From contig NC_134846.1 in the NCBI RefSeq assembly GCF_965363235.1, forward strand, positions 28,654,218-28,718,217: DNA of 64,000 bases. Direction: 5' to 3'. Source of the DNA: Mytilus galloprovincialis. Its lineage: Eukaryota; Mollusca; Bivalvia; Mytilida; Mytilidae. This document shows, one piece after another, positions 46,950-57,600 of the stretch (the stretch's first letter is position 1; each line of letters opens with the position of its first letter). The position numbers and the translations under genes are program-made. The notes under the pieces are model-generated. The model made no database searches. It saw nothing but the letters and a program-made list of their open reading frames with translations, and had not been told where the DNA came from.

Positions 46950-48400
46950 TTTGTACCCGTAGTATAAACCAGCGAGTTAAAATTAACAGGGTTCTTATAT
47001 AAAATGGTTGTTCAAACTCCATTCCTTCAATATTCTATTGACGATTTTTTTTTATACATCCTTAATCATGTTAATGCATAAAGATGAAAACAGTCTTAGC
47101 TTAAATTTACATTTAATCACAAATTATGAAAACTGCATTTTAAATTCAAAAAAGTATTGTCTTTGGTAAAGTCAGAGACATGTATACTAAATTTACTGTA
47201 TTTATATGTCTCTGGTAAAACCTAAGTGCCAATCTGAAAAAAAATTCACAATGTTAAAATTTTGAGCACAGTAAACATCAACAAAAAACTATTCACAGGT
47301 TAGTTTTATTACTGAAAAGAACTAGATAACTTTTTTTATGATTCAATCAATTACCAGAACCATGACATTAGAAAATAATCTTTTCTGGATTTTATAGTCA
47401 TTTCCTGTCCGTGTACAAATGGTGTACAGATCAAATTTTTACTTTATGAGAAACATAGGATGGCTTTTTTTGACATACGTAAATCGCAAAAATAATTGGA
47501 AATAGTAAAAAATCGTACTGAGCCATGACATAAAAGTCTAAAAACATAAAAACATTTGACAGAACATGCTTTTAAAATTTGAGTACGCAAGTGAATAAAA
47601 ATTCAACAGTGATTACCCCAAGCAGTGAAAATTGTTATTAGTACAGAAACACATCACACGAGGATAATTAACACTATAAGGTATCAGTTCTGGAAATCTC
47701 CAAACTCTGTAACGATAACGAATTTTGGTAATAGTTACGAAATTAATTAAGTTAATTTATTTGGTTTTGGCATTTATAAATAAAAAATGGCATGCTGGGA
47801 ACAATTTCAGACGGAACTGTAAACAAATTTCTAGAATTCTGCCAGGTAAAATTAAAATCTATCTACCGGTTGAAGAAAACCAATGTCAAATGTTCCATAT
47901 TTTTCATATTTATTTATAAATGCAAAAACCAAATAAACACTGAAGTTAACGAATTAGTTAACATGGTTAATGTTTCAGTTAATCAATTCGGTAACTGTTA
48001 CCAAATTTGGAGATTTTCAGAACTTGTATGGGAAAAATCTGGATTAAGAATATTTATTTTTGTCATCTGCTTGACCATGTTGACCAGAATATTTGTTTTC
48101 ATCAAATTGTGGATCAGATTTTTTTGGGGGAAAAAAACATAACCCCAGCCTCTTGAAGTTAAATGGATGTTCCCTAAGAGCTACGATCACCCAGATAGTA
48201 TTGATTTTTTTAAAATAAAATCATATTTTCGACTCAGTTACACATTTTAAATAACCATGTGCTGATTTCAAATACAATTTATAATCATGAATGTCCATGT
48301 CAATCAATTTTGTGATTACTTGGACAATACTATGAGCCTCAGTTTTCTACCTTTATTACATAAGGGGGTCTCCTCAAACATGTTTCTGAAGTTCCTTGTC
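46950..48400. other. Gene-free AT-rich stretch with one small palindrome
   Basis: No exon is visible. At 47173-47214 lies cagagacatgta ... tatatgtctctg, a palindrome related to 26780-26805, with GGTAAA on both sides. The overlapping plus frames 47725-48142 have no splice or family support. Confidence 0.5.
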
Positions 48401-48409
48401 CATTATTAC

Positions 48410-49212
48410 TGAACTAGTATACATTTTTGTTAAGGGGCCAGCTGAAGCACACCTCCATGTGCAGTGGCGGATCCAAAACTTTTCCTTAAGGGGGAGGGGG
48501 CTCCAGTCATGGTTCAGTGATTCCCTATATAATCAACCAAATTTTTCCAATGAAAGGGGGTGCCTGGGCCCCCAGGACCCCCCTGGATCCGCCTATGGTG
48601 TGGGATTTTCTCACTGCATTGAAGATCCATTGGTGGCCTTCAGATGTTATCTGCTACTTGGTAGGGTTGTTATCTCTTTGGCACACTCCCCATTTCCATT
48701 CTCAATTTTGTAATACATGTACTCGGAAACTTAAAATTCTTTAAATGAACATGATGAATGTAAACAGTTTGGGATGTTGTCTGATCAATTATTTGCATTA
48801 TTGGTAATTATTTTGAAAACTTTATGCTCCAGTCATGGTTCAGTGATTCCCTATATAATCAACCAAATTTTTCCAATGAAAGGGGGTGCCTGGGCCCCCA
48901 GGACCCCCCTGGATCCGCCTATGGTGTGGGATTTTCTCACTGCATTGAAGATCCATTGGTGGCCTTCAGATGTTATCTGCTACTTGGTAGGGTTGTTATC
49001 TCTTTGGCACACTCCCCATTTCCATTCTCAATTTTGTAATACTCGGAAACTTAAAATTCTTTAAATGAACATGATGAATGTAAACAGTTTGGGATGTTGT
49101 CTGATCAATTATTTGCATTATTGGTAATTATTTTGAAAACTTTATGTATAATAGAAAATCCCTCATCCAGAAGCATGATTCAGCTGGCCCCTTAACAAAA
49201 ATTTGTACTATT
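48410..49212. mobile_element. TIR element with recent internal tandem duplication
   Basis: Ends are inverted: tttttgttaaggggccagct at 48423 and its reverse near 49180-49200. Inside, a block of 326 bases (48501-48826) is followed by a near-identical copy of 320 bases (48827-49146); the only clear length change is six bases at gtaatacatgtactcgg versus gtaatactcgg. The first block is preceded by cagtggcggatcc and both blocks carry ggatccgcctatgg, remains of a second small TIR element nested inside. Frames repeated in both blocks are not genes. Confidence 0.75.
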
Positions 49213-49279
49213 TCAGTGATAATGGACATCATACTCTGAAATATATAAATGAACTAAAATTTAAAATCGAACAAGACTG

Positions 49280-49370
49280 AAAAGGCCAGAGGCTCCTGAC
49301 TTGGGACAGATGCAAAAATGTAGGGGTAAGACATGTTTTCTGAGATCTCAACCCTCCTCTATAGCCAATT
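49280..49370 (-). repeat. Dispersed-repeat fragment (reverse)
   Basis: Contains ggctcctgacttgggacag and agatctcaaccctcctct, the middle of the family described at 12965-13393 in reverse. Confidence 0.6.
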
Positions 49371-49714
49371 TTGAAAAAAAAAACACAGCAATACGCACAG
49401 TAAAACTTTTTTTACATATATTTAGCATTTTTTAGGGAAACTTTGGTGACTAAGAAATCTTGTATGCAGCAAAAATGATCAGGATGACAACAAAAAATAT
49501 TTTAAATTACATTGATTCTGGACTACAATATTGCATAGTGGCCATGGTAAATGTTAAAATATATCTTGGTGAGCGACATTGTCTCATAGACCCTCAAGTT
49601 TTGAAGTTTTGATTCTTTCATATTGAAATAAAACTACTTCTGCCATCAAAATATCTTATATGATCTACACTTATTTATAAAAGTTTATGTGTACCATATC
49701 ATTACTTATTACAG

Positions 49715-49851
49715 GCAGTATTCAAGTTTTGTATGATGACAACTTAGGTTTGATAGATTTTTACCCATCATCAAATACTGGAGTTGTGTACATCACAGAA
49801 GCTGAACTTGTCTCAAACAGTTATAGGAGAAGATTGGCAAAGCTTAGAAAG
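49715..49851 (+). CDS. FAAP24: FAAP24 exon: first half of XPF-like fold
   Basis: Acceptor ttattacag, donor gtaaaa. After two bases completing a Gly codon it reads SIQVLYDDNLGLIDFYPSSN and TGVVYITEAELVSNSYRRRL, then AKLRK in phase 0. The D-FYPS..GVVYITEAEL...YR(K/R)RL pattern matches human IKLIFEDGLTPDFY and LYVTEADLVAGNGYRKRL. The previous exon must end with one base. Confidence 0.88.
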
Positions 49852-51614
49852 GTAAAAATAAGTTACCTCAACAGTTATAAGGCCATGGGATCTATTGCCA
49901 CCACTTTGGGTCTTTTCTCTGTACATTTTCTTTAAAAAATCTTTCTCTGAAACTGCTCAAAGGATTAAAAATAATTGTGTTTGCTGTCTCTACAGGATGT
50001 CTGCTTTTTGTTTGTGATTTTTTTCCAGTTTTAAGAAATCCCCTGAAATGTTGATTAAAAATGATTCTATTGGGCCAAGGAAGCTGTTGGCATCAGTTAA
50101 TGAAGTTATTGTCCTAAAACTCCTTTTATGAATATTTTTACCACTTTTTAGCTCACCTGGCCGAAAGGCCAAGTGAGCTTTTCTCATCACTTGGCGTCCA
50201 GCTTCCGTCGTCGTCGTCCTGCGTTAACTTTTACAAAAATCTTCTCCTCTGAAACTACTGGGCCAAATTTAACCAAACTTGGCCACAGTCATCATTGGGG
50301 TATCTAGTTTAAAAAATGTGTCCGGTGACCCAGTCAACCAATCAAGATGGCCACCATGGCTAAAAATAGAACATGGGGGTAAAATGCAGTTTTTGGCTTA
50401 TAACTCAAAAACCAAAGCATTTAGAGCAAATCTGACGTGGGTAAAATTGTTCATCAGGTCAAGATCTATCTGCCCTGAAATTTTCAGATGAATCAGACAA
50501 CCCGTTGTTGGGTTGCTGCCCCTGAATTGGTTATTTTAAGGAAATTTTACTGTTTTTGGTTATTATCTTGAAAATTATTATAGATAGAGATAAACTGTAA
50601 ACAGCAATAATGTTCAGCAAAGTAAGATTTACAAATAAGTCAACATGACCGAAATGGTCAATTGTCCCCTTTAGGAGTTATTGCCCCTTATAGTCAATTT
50701 TTAACCATTTTTCGTAAATCTTAGTCATCTTTTAGAAAAATCTTCTCTGAAACTACTGGGCCAAATTAATCCAGACTTGGCCACAATCATCATTGGGGTA
50801 TCTAGTTTAAAAAATGTGTCCGGTGACCCAGTCAACCAACCAAGATGGCCACCATGGCTTAAAATAGAACATGGGGGTAAAATGCAGTTTTTGGCTTATA
50901 ACTCAAAAACCAAAGCATTTAGAGCAAATCTGACATGGGTTAAAATTGTTCATCAGGTCAAAATCTATCTGCCCTGAAATTTTAAGATGAATCGGACAAC
51001 CTGTTGTTGGGTTGTTGCCCCTGAATTGGTAATTTTAAGGAAATTTTACTGTTTTTGGTTATTATCTTGAATATTATTATAGATAGAGATAAACTGTTAA
51101 CAGCAATAATGTTCAGCAAAGTAAGATTTACAAATAAGTCAACATGACTGAAATGGTCAGTTGACCCCTTTAGGAGTTATTGCCCTTTATAGTCAATTTT
51201 TAACCATTTTTCGTAAATCTTAGTAATCTTTTACAAAAATCTTCTCCTCTGAAACTACTGGGCCAAATTAATCCAGACTTGGTCACAATCATCATTGGGG
51301 TATCTAGTTTAAAAAATGTGTTCGGTGACCCGGCCAACTAACCAAGATGGCCGCCACGCCTAAAAATAGAACATAGGGGTAAAATGCAGTTTTTGGCTTA
51401 TAACTTAAAAACCAAAGCTGTTAGAGCAAATCTGACATGGGTAAAATTGTTCATCAGGTCAAAATTTATCTGCCCTGAAATTTTAAGATGAATCGGACAA
51501 CCTGTTGTTGGGTTGCTGCCCCTGAATTGGTAATTTTAAGGAAATTTTACTGTTTTTATACGACCGCAAAATTTGAAAAATTTTTCGTCGTATATTGCTA
51601 TCACGTTGGCGTCT

Positions 51615-51649
<35 letters not shown>

Positions 51650-54600
51650 CGGCGTCCGAATACTTTTAGTTTTCGCACTCTAACTTTAGTAAAAGTGAAT
51701 GGAAATCTATGAAATTTTAACACAAGGTTTATGACCACAAAAGGAAGGTTGGTATTGATTATGGGAGTTTTGGTCCCAACATTTTAGGAATTAGGGGCCA
51801 AAAAGGGCCCAAATAAGCATTTTCTTGGTTTTCACACTATAACTTTAGTTTAAGTTAATAGAAATCTATGAAATTTTGACACAAGGTTTATGACCACAAA
51901 AGAAAGGTTGGGATTGATTTTGGGAGTTTTGGTTCCAACAGTTTAGGAATTAGGGGCCAAAAAAGGGCCCAAATAAGCATTATTCTAGGTTTTCGCACAA
52001 TAACTTTAGTTTAAGTTAATAGAAATCAATGAAATTTAAACACAATGTTTATGACCACAAAAGGAAGGTTGGTATTGATTTTGGGAGTTTTGGTCCCAAC
52101 AGTTTAGGAATAAGGGGCCCAAAGGGTCCAAAATTGAACTTTGTGTGATTTCATCAAAAATTGAATAATTGGGGTTCTGTGATATGCCGAATCTAACTAT
52201 GTATGTAGATTCTTAACTTTTGGTCCCGTTTTCAAATTGGTCTACATTAAGGTCCAAAGGGTCCAAAATTAAACTTAGTTTGATTTTAACAAAAATTGAA
52301 TCCTTGGGGTTCTTTGATATGCTGAATTTAAAAATGTACTTAGATTTTTAATTATTGGCCTAGTTTTCAAGTTGGTCCAAATGGGGGTCTAAAATTAAAC
52401 TTTGTTTGATTTCATCAAAAATTGAATAAATGGGTTCTTTGATATGCCAAATCTAACTGTGTATGTAGATTCATAATTTTTGGTCCAGTTTTCAAATTGG
52501 TCTACATTAAGGTCCAAAGGGTCCAAAATTAAACTAAGTTTGATTTTAACAAAAATTAAATTCTTGGGCTTATTTGATATGCTTTATCTAAATATGTACT
52601 TTGATTTTTGATTATGGGCCCAGTTTTCAAGTTGGTCCAAATCAGGATTCCATATGAAATATTGTGCAATAGCAAGAAATTTTCAATTGCACAGTATTGC
52701 ACAATAGCAAGAAATATCTAATTGCACAATATTGTGTAATAGCAATTAATTTTCAATTGGAGTTATCTTTCTTTGTATAGAATAGTAGTTGATAATATAT
52801 GTTGGAAATTTGCCAGACATGACTATGATGTCATTTTCTATTTTTATTTGCCAATAACTTTATGTAAATGACTTCATTGGAAATTTGCCAATATAAAATG
52901 TTGCTGATGAAGCTTTTTTTCCTTATCTTATCTAAAATGTTTTTAGATAATGTATGTTGGACATTTGCAAGACATGACTATGATGTCATTTTCTATTTTT
53001 ATTTGCCAATAACTTTATGTAAATAACTTCATTGGAAATTTGCCAATATAAAATGTTGCTGATGAAGTTTTTTTTATTGTTTTATACAATAAACAATGTA
53101 TATTCACTTTTACTACCAACCAATCTTTACCATTCAGTGATAACAAGCACTTTATTTTACATTTTAATATTTTATGATGTATTTAAAAGAGTAGTTATTG
53201 TTGCAAACTCCATTAGAAATTTGAATTGATATCAGTTTTGGAAAAAGGGAAACGGGGATGTGAAAAAAAGGGGGGGGGGGGGTTAAATTTTTCTCATTTC
53301 AGATTTCATAAATAAAAAGAAAATTTCTTCAAACATTTTTTTGAGAGGATTAATATTCAACAGCATAGTGAATTGCTCAAAGGCAAAAAAAAACTTTTAA
53401 GTTCATTAGACCACATTCGTTCTGTGTCAGAAACCTATGCTGTGTCATGATCAACTATTTAATTTTAGATTTAAAAAGTTTGAAGAAGAAATCTTTAATT
53501 GATTTGTAAAATCTTGACATTTGTTTTGTGTAAAAAAAAACCATGTAATGTCAAAAATTTGATCACAATCCAAATTCAGAGCTGTATCACGCTTGAATGT
53601 TTTGTCCATACTTGCCCCAACTGTTCAGGGTTCGACCTCTGCGGTCGTATAAAGCTGCGCCCTGCGGAGCACCTGGTTGGTTATTATCTTGAATATTATT
53701 ATAGATAGAGATAAACTGTAAACAGCAATAATGTTCAGCAAAGTAAGATTTACAAATAAGTCAACATGACCGAAATGGTCAGTTGACCCCTTTAGGAGTT
53801 ATTGCCCTTTATAGTCAATTTTTAACCATTTTTCGTAAATTTTTAGTAATCTTTTACAAAAATCTTCTCCTCTGAAACTACTGGGCCAAATTAATCCAGA
53901 CTTGGCCACAATCATCATTGGGGTATCAAGTTTAAAATATGTGTCCGGTGACCTGGCCAACTAACCAAGATGGCCGCCACGCATAGAAATAGAACATGGG
54001 GGTAAAATGCAGTTTTTGGCTTATAACTCAAAAACCAAAGCATTTAGAGCAAATCTGACATGGGTAAAAAAATTTATCGGGTCAAGATCTATCTGCCCTG
54101 AAATTTTCAAATGAATCAGACAACCTGTTGTTGGGTTGCTGCCCCTGAATTGGTAATTTTAAGGAAATTTTGCTGTTTTTGGTTATTATCTTGAATATTA
54201 TTATAGATAGAGATAAACTGTAAACAGCAATAATGTACAGCAAAGTAAGACCTAAAAAGAAGTCAACATGACCAAAATGGTCAATTGACCCCTAAGGAGT
54301 TATTGCCCTTTATATAGTCATTTTTTTAACAATTTTCACAAAATTTGTAAAATTTTACTAACATTTTCCACTGTAACTACTGGGTCAAGTTCATTATAGA
54401 TAGAGATAATTGTAAGCAGCAAGAATGTTCAGTAAAGTAAGATCTACAAACACATCACCATCACCAAACCACAATTTTGTCTTGAATCCATCTGTGTCCT
54501 TTGTTTAGTATTCACATAGACCAAGGTGAGCGACACAGGCTCTTTAGAGCCTCTAGTTTTGTAAAAGAAGATAACTTCATTGGCCATGGTCTTCAAATAA

Positions 54601-57600
54601 TCTTCCTGATGGTGCTAAAAAGTTACAAATTAACAATATGTAGTATAAGACATCTTATTTATAGTTCATTGCAGTTTAAGTAATTGGCATATAGATGCAG
54701 TATTTCTTAACAATATGTGGCATACCATGCAAGATGACCTCTGACCTTGACCTGTGACCCTCTTAAAAACTGTTCAGAATCTGAAACATATTAATTCTGA
54801 ACTGCCATTTCAAAACCTTATTGATGTACTATAGATTTTGTATATCGTGGGTGTGTGGGGGTCATACACCACTGCCTCATTTCATCAACTGTTGAACATG
54901 TTGAAAACAGTGAAGATTCTCTCCTCCCATTAATCAAATAAATATTCTTTTTTGCCATGATATATTTTCAGTTCCTGAATTTGTTTGTATGACAATTCTT
55001 TTACTGAAGTGACTTCTAGACATGAAAGGGAGAAATTAGTTTGAATTCACTGTAATAAATAATATGTGACATTTTAATAGAGATGACATTGTACATCATT
55101 TAAAAAGTACAGGAAGGCTTTGGCATTGAAGAATATGAAATATTAAAGTTCAAACAATGAATATAGACTTAAAAAAATAGGTTTCTTTTATTTGATTACC
55201 TTATTTATTACCAAAAAAAGAAAGAATTTGAGCACTTAAAACTTTAACTATATAACTTTTAAATGAACGTTAAGAAAATATTCCTTGTTTAAACATATTT
55301 CATATTCTTCAATGTCAAAGACTTCCTGGATTTTATAAGTGACGTAAAATGTCATCTCTATTAAAGCGTCACATCTTTCATACTACACTTGGCTTTAATC
55401 AATCAAAATGAAGCATTAATTCTCAGCAGGGATATTAAAATGGCTGCAAGATTGAAAGTGTATGCATTTGTTGGTCTTTTAGAGATATGTCATTTGGTTA
55501 GACAACTGAAAGCAAGATAGAGTTGAGTCTGAGATTCTGTATTAATGTTGAAAGGTTTGACACATTAAATAATTAAGTTGATTGGACATAAAAGAGTGCA
55601 TTGTTGGATTAGCACCATATTATTTAGCACAAAACTGGAATCAATTCCTGTATCAATAAGTTAATGCAATTGATTAAAATTTATTTACAAATCATGTCCG
55701 TTATAATAAATATTCAAGTTCACAAACATATCTTATTTCTCTGATTTGGTATTTCAAATTAGAAATTCACTTTTTGATTATTTCCATGCTTACAAACACA
55801 CAGAGAGAAATACTGGTTCTTAATGTTATCCTATATCAATTCTATCTCACCTAGTCCTACCAATGAAAAGCAAAGGACAGGACTAAAGATTACAAACAGT
55901 GCAATAACAAACAGTCATGACAGTTGAATTCCACATTTTGTTCTATAACAGAGCAGGGGAGATAACAAAAGCTTATAATCTGTTTTTATAGGCTAACAAA
56001 TTGAAGTAATAGAGAGGAGAACAGGTACCACTAAACACTTCAGATATGTATATTTTTATTATAAAAAAAAGAAGGCAACAGCAGTCAATATATTACAGCA
56101 ACTAAAACAAAGTTTATTGTTGTTTTTTTTTATAAACTGAACTTAAATGTTATAATTAAATTTAAGAATGCCAGACATGCATTTATTCTACAAATGACTC
56201 ACGAGTCATGTGAGTGGGAGAGAGTATAACCATAAAGTTTAGTATTATAAAATAGCTTGTGATTGTAGATACAACCATGACAACTAAGAACCAGTATTTC
56301 TCTCGTTGTAAGACCTTTTTGTACTATTTCAGGCCAACATGATACCTATTGTTGTGATTGTAGAGTCAACAAAGAACCAGTATTTCTCTCGTTGTAAGAC
56401 CTTTTTGTACTATTTCAGGCCAACATGATACCTATTGTTGTGATTGTAGAGTCAACAAAGAACCAGTATTTCTCTCGTTGTAAGACCTTTTTGTACTATT
56501 TCAGGCAAACACGATACCTATTGTTGTGATTGTAGAGACAACTAAGAACCAGTATTTCTTTCGTTGTAAGACCTTTTTGTACTATTTCAGGCAAACACGA
56601 TACCTATTGTTGTGATTGTAGAGACAACTAAGAACCAGTATTTCTCTCGTTGTAAGACCTTTTTGTACTATTTCAGGCAAACACGATACCTATTGTTGTG
56701 ATTGTAGAGACAACTAAGAACCAGTATTTCTCTCGTTGTAAGACCTTTTTGTACTATTTCAGGCAAACACGATACCTATTGTTGTGATTGTAGAGACAAC
56801 TAAGAACCAGTATTTCTCTCGTTGTAAGACCTTTTTGTACTATTTCAGGCAAACACGATACCTATTGTTGTGATTGTAGATACAACAAAGAACCAGTATT
56901 TCACTAGTAGTTACACCTTTTGTACTGTTTCAGGCCAACAAGATACCTATTGTTGTGATAGGAGAGAGAACTAGAACAAGCAGTCAGTATTTTTGTTCCC
57001 TTCAGAAGTTTTGTGTTATGGAACTTGGATTTTCATTGATACCAGTCCCTTCACAGAAAGAGGCAGGAACATTTCTAGCTCAAATGGTTAGTTTGATACA
57101 AGAAAAGTGTTTTTTTTTTTGCTTAACATGAAAGGTTTCTTGCTCTTAAATCAAAATGCTATACTTCCAACTTTATCTGTTTGTAAAATTTAAAGAATTT
57201 TGTTCCAAATTGACTCAGATACTGAAAATATTTAGTACGTGGTAATGTGTATTATTCCCAATCAAAATTACAAAGATTTGCTACAAGTTTTTCATTACAA
57301 TATTTTTTAGAACAAACATAGCTTTGTAGTTTAAACGTTAATCATGTTAATTGGTTTCAGTTTTTGTCGAGCCTGCAACTTTTGTTGCAGAAAGCTTGAC
57401 ATAGGGATAGTGATCCGGCGACTACGTCGGCTACGGCGGCTATGGTGGCGGCAGCGTTAGCTAACTTCTTAAAAGCTTTATATTTTAGAAGGTGGAAGAC
57501 CTGGATGCTTCATACTTTGTATATAGATGCCTCATGTTACGAAGTTTCCGTCAGTCACATGTCCAATGTCCTTGACCTCATTTTCATGGTTCAGTGACCA

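Noticed and set aside
48396-49064. Overlapping plus frames repeated in both copies of a duplication
   Set aside because: They are the same repeat DNA twice, with no splice sites or family resemblance.
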